NCBI GenBank assembly: GCA_041671545.1
Contig: JBAZBI010000002.1
Location: 124,001-188,000 of the forward strand
Reading direction: 5' to 3'
Source: UBA1563 sp041671545
Lineage (GTDB): Bacteria > Bacteroidota > Ignavibacteria > Ignavibacteriales > Ignavibacteriaceae
DNA length: 64,000 bases
Part shown: positions 44,029-53,135 of the stretch, in pieces
Layout: each line of letters opens with the position of its first letter
Position numbering within the stretch: position 1 is the stretch's first letter
Notes under the pieces: generated by a model
The model's database searches: none
Seen by the model: the letters and a program-made list of their open reading frames with translations, nothing else
Told to the model about the DNA's origin: nothing
Made by a program: the position numbers and the translations under genes

Positions 44029-45684
44029 ATGTTTATTACTCGAAAAAATATTTTCATATTTTTTTTACTCATGTCATCTGTTTTTGTCGGCTGCAAAAAA
44101 GAATCCCCTCCCAACAATTCACAAGTTGTTATCGCTATTCCTTCAGATATTGAAAGGATCAATCCCCTCTTTGCGTTCAGCATTAATGAGGCTAACATCA
44201 ACGAACTTTTGTTTTTATCGCTTGTAAAACATTCGTGGGATGAGAATGCCGGCGATTTAAAAACAGAACCAATGCTCGCAAATTCGTGGGAGTGGAACGC
44301 CGATTCAAGTTCTATAACACTTGATCTCCGTAACGATATTAAATGGTCTGACGATGTGCCGCTGACGATAGACGATGTGATCTTTTCTTTTGATGTTTAT
44401 TCAGATCCGGCTGTAGAAAGTTATTTGTACGGATCATTCCTTAATTTTAATACCGATAAAGACAATCACATCATAACGGAAAAAACGTTTGAGAAGTTAT
44501 CTGAAACCAAACTTAAAATATTTTTCGCACCGGGGTCTTCTCCTTCCTTATTTAATCTTGATTTCCCTATCGTTCCAAAACATGTTTTTAATAAAATGCC
44601 TCGCAAGGAAATTGCTACAGCAAAAGAGAGTTTTCTGCCGGTAACAAGCGGACCATTTATGTTTGAGAAGTGGGAAAAGAATCAGGCGATAATTATTAAA
44701 GAAAATCCGAAATCGTTTTTACATAAAGATGGAAATGTTGGACGAATAATTTTTAAAGTGATCCCGGACTACACATCCCGTTTAACGCAATTAAAAAATA
44801 ACGAAGTTGATTTAGCGGAATATTTAAAACCGGAAGATGTTGATGCACTAAAAAAATCTGATTCCTTTGTGATCACTTCACTCAAAGGAAGAGAATACGA
44901 TTACCTCGGATGGAATAATCTTGATAAAGAAAAGTATAACAAGAATAAAAACATTGCGCCAAATAAATTTTTTGGTTCTGTAAAAATTCGCCAGGCGCTT
45001 TCGATGGCGTTAAACAGAAACGAAGTCATTACAAGCTATTTACGCGGTTTTGGAGAACTTGCCAACAGCCCGATTTCACCAATATTTAAAAATGCTGTTG
45101 ATGAAAAACTACAACCATATTCCTTCGATTTAGCAAAAGCGAAAGCACTTCTTGCCGAAGACGGTTGGAATGATAAAGATCAAAACGGAATTCTTGAAAA
45201 GAATGGAGAGGAATTTAAGTTCACACTTACGATTTCATCAAACAATCCGCGCAGGATTTTTGCCGCTACTTTATTTAAGAACACGCTCAAACAGCTTGGC
45301 ATTGAAATGGATATCGAGCAAGTTGAATTGGGAATGCTTATTGACAAGATAAATAACAAAAATGCCGATGCCTGGATGGCGAGTTGGATAATCCCAATTC
45401 CTCTGGATCTTAAGTTCTCATGGTATTCAAATCTTGCAACTACACCGATGAACTTTCCTTCCTATCAGAATAAGGAGCTTGATGTTTTGCTTGATGAACT
45501 TGAAACAAAAATTTCAAAACAGCAAAAGAATGAGATTTATAAAAAAATTGAAAACATTCTTTACCGGGATCAACCGGTTACTTTTCTTTATTGGATTGAT
45601 AACATTGTAGCTTATAATAAGAAAATAAAGAATATTGAAATTACACCGCTGGGAACGGTTCATCATTGCTGGTTGTGGCGGTAA
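44029..45684 (+). CDS. Family-5 solute-binding lipoprotein (oligopeptide type)
   Basis: A 551-residue ABC solute-binding protein of the SBP_bac_5 (DppA/OppA/NikA) family. The signal ends SSVFVGC, with lipidated Cys about 23. The N-domain includes INPLFAFS and NSWEWNADSSSITLDLR, and the middle SLNFNTDKD-like and VKIRQALSMALNRNEV segments are typical. It is tethered outside the inner membrane and delivers peptides, nickel or opines to the two permeases that follow directly (stop 45684, next frame 45685). The ligand is unknown. Confidence 0.93.
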   Translation: MFITRKNIFIFFLLMSSVFVGCKKESPPNNSQVVIAIPSDIERINPLFAFSINEANINELLFLSLVKHSWDENAGDLKTEPMLANSWEWNADSSSITLDLRNDIKWSDDVPLTIDDVIFSFDVYSDPAVESYLYGSFLNFNTDKDNHIITEKTFEKLSETKLKIFFAPGSSPSLFNLDFPIVPKHVFNKMPRKEIATAKESFLPVTSGPFMFEKWEKNQAIIIKENPKSFLHKDGNVGRIIFKVIPDYTSRLTQLKNNEVDLAEYLKPEDVDALKKSDSFVITSLKGREYDYLGWNNLDKEKYNKNKNIAPNKFFGSVKIRQALSMALNRNEVITSYLRGFGELANSPISPIFKNAVDEKLQPYSFDLAKAKALLAEDGWNDKDQNGILEKNGEEFKFTLTISSNNPRRIFAATLFKNTLKQLGIEMDIEQVELGMLIDKINNKNADAWMASWIIPIPLDLKFSWYSNLATTPMNFPSYQNKELDVLLDELETKISKQQKNEIYKKIENILYRDQPVTFLYWIDNIVAYNKKIKNIEITPLGTVHHCWLWR

Positions 45685-45696
45685 TTGCATGAATCG

Positions 45697-46686
45697 ATGA
45701 AGCGTTCATTACTTGCGCTGTCATTTATTAAGAGAGTGGCAACTTCTGTTTTAATTTTATTTTTAACAGTAAGTTTTCTTTTTGTTTTAGTAAGGATCGC
45801 TCCCGGCGATCCCTCGCAGAAATATCTTTCTCCCAATCTTAGTCCGCAATTAATTGAAAAAGTAAAAAGCTCATTTCAGCTTGATAAACCAATAACGGAA
45901 CAATATATCAGTTTTGTGAAAAATGCTTTTACCGGTGATTTTGGTGTCTCTTATAAATATCATTGTCCGGTTAATGAAGTAATTTTTGAAACACTTCCCT
46001 TCACGATTCTTTTCTCTTTTACTGCATTTATAGTTCAGTTTTTCGGTGGATTACTCCTTGCCTTTTGGGCATTTCAGCACCACAAAAAATTTTTAGATAA
46101 ATTTCTTTCCCGCGGAAGCATTATTTTATACGCTGTTCCTTCTTTTGTGAGCGGATTATTTCTCGTCTATATTTTTTCCGTTCAGCTAAAATTATTTCCT
46201 TCGTCGGGAATTAAAACTGTTGGTACGCTTGAAGAGAATATTTTTTTTCTCGGTTTAGATTATCTTCACCACCTCTTTCTTCCAGTTCTGGTTCTATCGC
46301 TAACAGGCTTGCCTATTTATTTTAAATATTTTAGAGAACATTTTGAAGAACATCAGCAAAAACTTTACACCATTTATCTGCGAGCAAACGGAGTAGCGGA
46401 AAGAAAAATATATTTAGACCACATTATTCCGAACTCTCTCAACTCAATTATTGCTTATGCTGGGGTTGATTTGGGAATTCTCTTTAGCGGCGCGTTAATC
46501 ACCGAGGTAATTTTCAGTTTGCCGGGAATGGGACGATTAACAGTCAACGCAATTTTAGAGCATGATTATCCATTAATTATCGGTTGTACCTTAACGTCTG
46601 GAGTTCTTGTTGTTCTCACAAATTTACTTGCTGATTTGATCCGAATGAAAATTGATCAACGATTGATAAAGGGGCTTATAAATTGA
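45697..46686 (+). CDS. ABC transporter permease, DppB type
   Basis: A 329-residue permease with six transmembrane segments. The N-terminal LVRIAPGDPSQKYLSPNLSP region is the DppB hallmark, and the EAA loop contains YLRANGVAERKIYLDHIIPN. ATG at 45697 is preferred over a TTG at 45685 directly after the previous stop. The stop overlaps the TTG start of the next permease (TTGA). It forms a heterodimeric channel with that subunit. Confidence 0.92.
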   Translation: MKRSLLALSFIKRVATSVLILFLTVSFLFVLVRIAPGDPSQKYLSPNLSPQLIEKVKSSFQLDKPITEQYISFVKNAFTGDFGVSYKYHCPVNEVIFETLPFTILFSFTAFIVQFFGGLLLAFWAFQHHKKFLDKFLSRGSIILYAVPSFVSGLFLVYIFSVQLKLFPSSGIKTVGTLEENIFFLGLDYLHHLFLPVLVLSLTGLPIYFKYFREHFEEHQQKLYTIYLRANGVAERKIYLDHIIPNSLNSIIAYAGVDLGILFSGALITEVIFSLPGMGRLTVNAILEHDYPLIIGCTLTSGVLVVLTNLLADLIRMKIDQRLIKGLIN

Positions 46687-47966
46687 AAAGAATTCGTTTA
46701 TCTATTTTCAATTTTATTCTTTTATTACTGCTGAGTACGGTGATTCTGCGAGCGTCATTATTGGTTAAAACCGGCATGCTCTTGATTTCGTATTTAACAT
46801 TTCTGGCAACAGATTTTAATAAAGCAGTTGCGCAATTTTCATTTGATATGGCAGATTACTTTTGCTCTCTTTTTATGCTGATAGCAATTTTTATTGTCTT
46901 GGTTTATAAAAGAAAAAAAGTTGTTCAAACACAAAACTTTTCTTTTTCATATTATGCAGCAGTTGTGATCCTCTACGTTTTTCTTTTTGCTCCGCTGATA
47001 ACAAACACCAATTACGATTTTCAAAAAGATCTTTCGGTTACTCAGCTCCTTCCACCGTTTAGTTCAATAAAAGTTTTACATCTCAAGACAAACACCGAAG
47101 CGAACGGACGATTGGAAAAATTTCTTTCTCAAAAAAATGAAGTTGTAAAAACTTCTTTTGATGAAGAAATAATTTTTATCGACAGCTTCAAAATTGCCGA
47201 TAGCAGTCTTTTGTTTTTTCAGAATGGAATGAAAAACATATTTCCAATTTCATCTGTAGAACTAAAATATGGAAAACCCAACATCACAACTAAGGTATTT
47301 CTTTTGGGAAGTGATGAATTGGGAAGAGATATTTTCACCCGGATAATTTATGGTGCACGCATTTCAATATTAATTGGACTCTGCGCGGTTGTTCTTTCTT
47401 TAATCATTGGAGTTCTGCTTGGATTTATAGCGGGATTTTATGGCGGGGCTGTAGATACTTTACTAAGTCGATTAAACGATATGTTTTTAACTTTTCCGAT
47501 AATATTCTTTATCATTCTTATCCTTGCGTTCTTTGGCAATTCGTTTATTTCCGTAATAGTGGTGTTGGGATTTTCCGGTTGGATGAGTTTGTTCCGCATC
47601 GTTAAGGGAGAAGTTGTTTCGCTGAAAAATAAAGACTATTTTATTACTGCTCAACAGCTCGGACTTTCAGGTACTAAATTTTTATTAAAAGAAGCCTTCC
47701 CGGTTATTGCTACTCCAGTAATTGTAAACACGGTTTTTCAATTTGGAAATGTTGTACTTTCAGAATCGGCTTTAAGCTTTTTAGGATTGGGAGTTGGAAA
47801 CGAATATCCGTCGTGGGGTGCGATGATAAATTCCGGGCAAGCGTATCTTTCGCAAGTCTGGTGGATGATCTTTTTTCCCGGTCTGGCAATTGTTTTAACC
47901 TTGGCAATCATAAATGATTTTGGTAAAAAATTAGCACGCTATTTTAATCCCCGTTTACACGAATGA
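46683..47966 (+). CDS. ABC transporter permease, DppC type, with N-terminal extension
   Basis: A 427-residue permease, about 120 residues longer than usual DppC. The C-terminal part from about 200 is canonical: LGSDELGRDIFTRIIYGAR, the EAA-loop segment AQQLGLSGTKFLLKEAFPVI, and the final LSFLGLGVGNEYPSWGAMI. The first 195 residues include three extra hydrophobic segments (about 8-23, 50-72, 87-106) and an extracytoplasmic region (FSSIKVLHLKTNTE). The start is TTG at 46683, overlapping the previous stop. The stop overlaps the ATG of the kinase gene (ATGA). Confidence 0.88.
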   Translation: MKRIRLSIFNFILLLLLSTVILRASLLVKTGMLLISYLTFLATDFNKAVAQFSFDMADYFCSLFMLIAIFIVLVYKRKKVVQTQNFSFSYYAAVVILYVFLFAPLITNTNYDFQKDLSVTQLLPPFSSIKVLHLKTNTEANGRLEKFLSQKNEVVKTSFDEEIIFIDSFKIADSSLLFFQNGMKNIFPISSVELKYGKPNITTKVFLLGSDELGRDIFTRIIYGARISILIGLCAVVLSLIIGVLLGFIAGFYGGAVDTLLSRLNDMFLTFPIIFFIILILAFFGNSFISVIVVLGFSGWMSLFRIVKGEVVSLKNKDYFITAQQLGLSGTKFLLKEAFPVIATPVIVNTVFQFGNVVLSESALSFLGLGVGNEYPSWGAMINSGQAYLSQVWWMIFFPGLAIVLTLAIINDFGKKLARYFNPRLHE

Positions 47967-50900
47967 TCAACAAAAGATTTTCTATTATCAAATTACTTGG
48001 CGAAGGGCGAAGCAAAGTTTTTCTTTGTGAAGATAGGTTTTTTCCCTCACAAAAATTTGCCATTAAAATTCTTCCGTTTCAAGCCGGTGAAGAAGAAATA
48101 AAAACTTTTACTGATGAATATCAGTTACTGAAAAAATTTTCTCATCCAAATATTGTTAAGGCTTACGAATCCGGGATAATTCTAGATATTGCCGAAGAGG
48201 AAAAAGCCTTGGGAATTGAAGACGGGAGTTGTTTTTCACTGCTCGAATATTGTGACGGAAAATCTCTTTTGGATATCGATTTCAGATCAAAACAAAAAAT
48301 GCTTCTCGATCTCATCGGGCAGTTGAGTTCGTTCTTAAGTTATCTCCATTTTGCAAAGTATATTTATTTCGATTTAAAATTCGAGAACATCATTTGCAGC
48401 GAAAAGGGAGAAAGTCTCAGTTTAAAAATTATTGATTTCGGATTAACCAAAAGATCGGATTCCATTCTTCCAACAACACAAAGAGGAACGGCTTTTTATA
48501 TTGCTCCTGAAATTCTACAAAACAAAAAAGTTGATTCCCGCGCCGACCTTTATTCGCTTGGGATTCTTCTTTATCATCTCGTATATGGAAAATTTCCGTT
48601 TTCGGTCAACAATGAATTAGAAATCTATCGTGCTCATCTTGAAGACGAATTTTTATTTTCCGAATCTTCTTCCTTTTCGCCTGCAATCATAAAAGTTATT
48701 AAACGACTTCTTAAAAAAAATCCATCAGAAAGAATTCACTCTGCGTTGCAACTTCTTTCCTCGCTGAAACTTCCTATAGAAAACTTCAATTTGAATTTCG
48801 TTTCTGCTACAGAATTTATCGAACGCAAAACTGAGCTTGCCGTAATCACAGAATACATTGAAAACAAAGAACGAAATGAAGTTTTCGTCATACAAGGAAC
48901 ATACGGAAGCGGAAAAAGTTTTTTAGCGGCAAAGATTAGTAATGAATATCAAAATGTGATTTTTGTTGAAAAACTTTCGACACATAATCCGGGATTAATT
49001 CTTCAGAATATTTTATCCAGAATTATATTCAGTTCTTCCATCTATAATGAGTTCAATGGAAAAGATGCTGAGTATTTAAAAGTATTTGATGATAACGTAC
49101 GTCTGGATATTGAAACGCTGATCGCGCGGTTTTCAGAAATTAGCAAAGCGAAAAACTTTATCTTAATTCTTGACGATTACAATTTATTGGACGAAGTTGT
49201 TAAAGAAATATTGTTGCGGATCATTCCAATTCTTCAGGTAAATGGCTGCAAAATTATTTTACTTGAAGATCAACCCACAGGTTCATCTTCCGTAGCGTTG
49301 CCAAACAAAATTGAACTTCAACTGAGTCCCTTTTTTCAAAAAGAGATTCTGGTTTTTTTAGAAGAAAATTTCTCAAGCAGTTTTCCGCTAAAAACGATGG
49401 CAACACTTATTAAAAAATATGCCGATTTGTATCCTGGAAATATTTTGCTTTTCATCAACGAACTGATCGCAAATAAAGTTTTAATTTTTTCAAAGGATGG
49501 AATTCTTGTCGATGAAGAAAAAGTCCAAAAGTTTTCCGGAGTAACACAAGATGCAGCCTTCAAAAAAAGGATTACAAACTTAACGGATAATGAAAAAGAA
49601 GCGCTTTTGCTTCTTTCCTCGTTTGAAGTTGATCTAACACTTGCTGAAGCGAAAATTTTTCTCGATAAAATGATTGGTGAAACGGATGAGATTCTGATAA
49701 ATCTGAAGAAGAAAAATTTGATTCATATCCAATCTTCTGATTCATTTATTCAGTTTAATTCAATCGGGTTAAAGAATTATATTTACTCGTCAATTGAAAA
49801 TAAAGTAGAACATCACATAAAAATTATTGCAGTCTTTTCTACAGCTAATGGTATTTCGCCAAAAGAAATATCACGCCACTTTGCGCTGGCGGAAAAATAT
49901 GATGATGCGTACCTCTGTTTGAAAGATGAAATAGAGCGTGCATCCGAACTATCAGCTTTCGTTTATGTTTCGAATCTATATTCAAGACTGTTGCAACTCC
50001 CCCTTTCTAAAAACATTGCAGTGAAAGTCCGGAAAGATTTTTTACAAATATTGCAAAAAACCGGTGATAGTGAACAAGCCTTGCAAATTTTAAATGTGTT
50101 GGAGACTGTTTATAAAATTAAACTTGATACGGAACTGCTAATTAAAAAAGGTGTTTTTCTAATCGCTTCAGGTAAGATAGATTCCGGCAAAAAAATATTG
50201 GTTGAAGAAGTAAATAAAATTCAAGACAAAAATGAGAAGACGGAAATTCTTTTAGAAATTGCAAAAGCCGATCTAAACACAAATAAATTTACAGAAGCTC
50301 AAACGGTACTTAATCAACTTAGCAGTACAAAATATTTAACAAATGAACAAAATGGGAAAACTCATAATCTTACCGGCTTGTTGGAGCTATATAAAAACAA
50401 CGACACAGAAAAAGCTTTTTCATCTTTTCTTTCTGCGCTAAAAGAATTTACCAAAGCCGATCTTAAGCAAAACATTGCAAGAGTTCAAGTGAATCTTGGA
50501 AATATTTGCAGCATGAGAGGGCATTACATGCAAGCGGAGAAATATTGGCAGAGTTCGCTTTCGATCAATCATGCGATTGGCGACTTGGAACAGGAAGCGC
50601 TGCTGCAGATGAACTACGGAATATTTCTATTCGACACCGCTAAATATGAACAGGCGGTTGATTCATACAAAAACGCAAAGAAAATATTTAAAGCGATCGG
50701 AAAGAAAAACGGTTTGGGATTGTCGTTGCTTAATTCTGCCGAAACGCACTTGATAATATGTGAATATTCCACCGCCATAGATGAACTTTCTCAAGCGCTG
50801 GATATTTTCCGTCTGACAGAAAACAAAGAAGAAGAAGCATCTACTTATTATCTGTTTGCAAAAACGTTTGCCATCATCGGGAGCTGGAAGAATGCAATGT

Positions 50901-51535
50901 TTTATACTGAGCAATATCAAAAATTTGTTTTAGATGAACATCTAAGTGAAAAACATCTTCTTCAATTAAAATTTATCGATGCTTTAACCCGTTACTACTC
51001 CGGTGAAGAGATTGTTGAATCGGACGAAGACGAAATTCTCTCTCTTTGTTATGCTTTGCTGGAAACCGATAACAAGCACGATACCGTTTTAGCTTCGTTG
51101 ATTTACATTGATTTCTGTCTTTTTAAAAAAGAATTCGAACCGGCGCACACTTTTCTACAGAATGAAAAATTTATAGAGCTCTGTTCCGTGAATGAAATCT
51201 ACCGTGCAGTGCGGCTCTACTTGCTCGGTAAATTATCCCAGCAATACAAGTTTGATGAAAACTCATATACCAATTATCTAAATGAAGCCTACGAGATAAT
51301 TAAGGGACAAAGTATAACCGAGTTTACCAGGCTTATTCTTAATTTATTGTGTAAAATCTATTTTGAAAGAAATCTTTTTATAAAAGGAAAAGAATTTTTT
51401 AACTTAACGGAAAGTTTAATCGTCTTTTTGTCAAATAACATTACCGATAATTCTATTAGGGAAGCATATCTTACCCAAAAAGAAAGAAGTGAAAATTTGC
51501 AATTTATTAGGAACTCCTTGTCCACTTTGTTATGA
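47963..51535 (+). CDS. Ser/Thr protein kinase with AAA and TPR domains
   Basis: A 1190-residue signalling protein without membrane segments. Residues 1-270 are a eukaryotic-type kinase: G-loop GEGRSKV, AIKIL Lys35, FDLKFEN with catalytic Asp137 and Lys139, DFG at 158-160, and APE. The usual HRD is YFD, so this is a non-RD kinase. Residues 280-500 are an AAA ATPase (Walker A GTYGSGKS 312-319; Walker B FILILDDYN). Residues about 620-1150 are helical TPR-like repeats. The architecture recalls PknK and STAND-type regulators but has no DNA-binding or cyclase domain. The stop overlaps the sigma-54 activator start (ATGA), so a joint pathway is likely. Confidence 0.9.
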   Translation: MINKRFSIIKLLGEGRSKVFLCEDRFFPSQKFAIKILPFQAGEEEIKTFTDEYQLLKKFSHPNIVKAYESGIILDIAEEEKALGIEDGSCFSLLEYCDGKSLLDIDFRSKQKMLLDLIGQLSSFLSYLHFAKYIYFDLKFENIICSEKGESLSLKIIDFGLTKRSDSILPTTQRGTAFYIAPEILQNKKVDSRADLYSLGILLYHLVYGKFPFSVNNELEIYRAHLEDEFLFSESSSFSPAIIKVIKRLLKKNPSERIHSALQLLSSLKLPIENFNLNFVSATEFIERKTELAVITEYIENKERNEVFVIQGTYGSGKSFLAAKISNEYQNVIFVEKLSTHNPGLILQNILSRIIFSSSIYNEFNGKDAEYLKVFDDNVRLDIETLIARFSEISKAKNFILILDDYNLLDEVVKEILLRIIPILQVNGCKIILLEDQPTGSSSVALPNKIELQLSPFFQKEILVFLEENFSSSFPLKTMATLIKKYADLYPGNILLFINELIANKVLIFSKDGILVDEEKVQKFSGVTQDAAFKKRITNLTDNEKEALLLLSSFEVDLTLAEAKIFLDKMIGETDEILINLKKKNLIHIQSSDSFIQFNSIGLKNYIYSSIENKVEHHIKIIAVFSTANGISPKEISRHFALAEKYDDAYLCLKDEIERASELSAFVYVSNLYSRLLQLPLSKNIAVKVRKDFLQILQKTGDSEQALQILNVLETVYKIKLDTELLIKKGVFLIASGKIDSGKKILVEEVNKIQDKNEKTEILLEIAKADLNTNKFTEAQTVLNQLSSTKYLTNEQNGKTHNLTGLLELYKNNDTEKAFSSFLSALKEFTKADLKQNIARVQVNLGNICSMRGHYMQAEKYWQSSLSINHAIGDLEQEALLQMNYGIFLFDTAKYEQAVDSYKNAKKIFKAIGKKNGLGLSLLNSAETHLIICEYSTAIDELSQALDIFRLTENKEEEASTYYLFAKTFAIIGSWKNAMFYTEQYQKFVLDEHLSEKHLLQLKFIDALTRYYSGEEIVESDEDEILSLCYALLETDNKHDTVLASLIYIDFCLFKKEFEPAHTFLQNEKFIELCSVNEIYRAVRLYLLGKLSQQYKFDENSYTNYLNEAYEIIKGQSITEFTRLILNLLCKIYFERNLFIKGKEFFNLTESLIVFLSNNITDNSIREAYLTQKERSENLQFIRNSLSTLL

Positions 51536-52938
51536 AAGAAAAAAAAACTACAGTCCATTTATTCTCAGAAAAAAAAGATGTAACGAAAATAGCTTCTCAG
51601 CTGATGGGGCTGTCGGTAGTTTATTATAATCTTTCATCGGGAAAACAAAGTGAAGCCGAACTTTTAAAAAACGATGTAGCTTTATTTTATATCACTTCCT
51701 TAAGTTCGGCAATGTTCGATGAGATTCTTGACCTTCAAAAATTCAAAAACATTCCGCAAATTCTCCTGATCGAAAATAAGAATCCGGTTGTAACAAGCAA
51801 ACTTGCAAAAATGGGATTCAACGAAATTTATATTCTCCCGGATGAACTTTTCAAATTTGGCGATTATTTAAAAGAAAAAATTCAAAATATATCGGAACAA
51901 AAAGATGAAGTATCAACCATTACTTCGTACGAACGTAATTATGTTTTTCGTTCTATTTTAGGTAATTCCCCAGAAGTTGAAAAACTTATAATAGCGGCAA
52001 GAACAGCGGCCGAAAATGCTTCTGTTAACGTACTGATTCTCGGCGAGACCGGAACCGGCAAAGGCATGCTTGCAAACGCTATTCACAATTACGGAAATAA
52101 AAAAGATTCTCCTTTTGTTGAAGTTACCTGTTCCGCAATTCCGGAACATTTGCTGGAGTCAGAACTTTTTGGACACGAAAAAGGAGCTTTCACCGATGCG
52201 AAAGTACGAAAACTTGGTTTGTTCGAACTGGCAGATAATGGAACAATATTTCTGGATGAAATCGGTGAGTTAAGTCTTAACCTTCAGGTTAAACTTTTAC
52301 GAGTACTTGAAAAGAAAATTATCAGAAGAGTCGGAGGGACGCACGACATTCCAATCACGGCCAGGATAATTTCTGCAACTCACCGTGACTTAAACAAATT
52401 GATCAAACAAAATCTTTTTAGAACTGATCTCTACTATCGTTTAAATGTGATTACGATTGAATTGGCTTCTTTGCGTAACCGTAAGGATTTTATTATTTCT
52501 CTTATCGATCTTTTTATTAAAGAATTTTCTGAAAATTATAGTAAAACTATTAAAAGGGTTGATGAAGAAGCGCTTAATTTTCTTACCGGATACAACTGGC
52601 CGGGAAATATTAGAGAATTGCGTAATGCTTTTGAGCGGGCAGTGCTCTTGTGCGATGGCGGTGTTTTAACCGTTAAGCATTTTGAAAATATTATTAACCG
52701 CCAGGCAGAAGAAGTTTTCTCTTCGGGGAAATCAGTTTTTACATTTCCTGCAGAAATTGATTTGGACACTATTCAATTAGATGTTCCCTATTCAACTACC
52801 GACCTTCAGCGTGTCTCTCTACTTTACATTCACAAATTATTAAAAAAGGTAAGCGGGAATAAATCTTTAGCGGCAAGATTACTGGGGATCTCCCGTCCAA
52901 GATTAGATCGACTGCTCGCCGGAGAAATAAACGAATAA
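51532..52938 (+). CDS. Sigma-54 activator with degenerate receiver domain
   Basis: A 468-residue bacterial enhancer-binding protein. Residues 1-125 have the alternating pattern of a receiver domain (NDVALFYITSLSS, NIPQILLIENK, GFNEIYILP). However, the phosphoacceptor Asp position reads YITSL and the acidic pocket is absent. The AAA+ domain (140-380) has Walker A GETGTGKG (171-178), GAFTDA (218-223) in place of GAFTGA, Walker B IFLDEIGEL, and the R-finger region FRTDLYYRL. A Fis-type helix-turn-helix ends the protein (SLAARLLGISRPRLDRLL). It is the last gene of the transporter-kinase operon. Regulation by the adjacent kinase is inferred. Confidence 0.92.
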   Translation: MKEKKTTVHLFSEKKDVTKIASQLMGLSVVYYNLSSGKQSEAELLKNDVALFYITSLSSAMFDEILDLQKFKNIPQILLIENKNPVVTSKLAKMGFNEIYILPDELFKFGDYLKEKIQNISEQKDEVSTITSYERNYVFRSILGNSPEVEKLIIAARTAAENASVNVLILGETGTGKGMLANAIHNYGNKKDSPFVEVTCSAIPEHLLESELFGHEKGAFTDAKVRKLGLFELADNGTIFLDEIGELSLNLQVKLLRVLEKKIIRRVGGTHDIPITARIISATHRDLNKLIKQNLFRTDLYYRLNVITIELASLRNRKDFIISLIDLFIKEFSENYSKTIKRVDEEALNFLTGYNWPGNIRELRNAFERAVLLCDGGVLTVKHFENIINRQAEEVFSSGKSVFTFPAEIDLDTIQLDVPYSTTDLQRVSLLYIHKLLKKVSGNKSLAARLLGISRPRLDRLLAGEINE

Positions 52939-53071
52939 TTTGTTGCAAGAAGAGAGACGCGGTGCAGATCAACATTGTTACACAAAATCCCCAAAAGCCG
53001 AAAGAATTGAAGAGTTTTGGAATTAATTCCGCTTTTCTTTCGCTTATATTCCTTTCCCCCATCCGGCTTAG

Positions 53072-53102
53072 TTTGAATTCACCGCAATTCAAGTTATTTT
53101 TG
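53072..53102 (+). promoter_or_regulatory. Promoter of the class I aldolase gene
   Basis: TTTG (53072-53075), 19 bp, then TATTTTTG (53095-53102), a complete match to the Bacteroidetes TTTG-N19-TAnnTTTG promoter. It lies 33 bp before the ATG at 53136 and is the best promoter in the window. Confidence 0.75.
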
Positions 53103-53135
53103 AACTGCAATTTTTAAAAGAAAAACGGAGCAACA

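Noticed and set aside
52950..53050. Terminator after the sigma-54 activator gene
   Set aside because: Imperfect arms around aagccgaaagaa / ctttcgctt with a long loop; not convincing.
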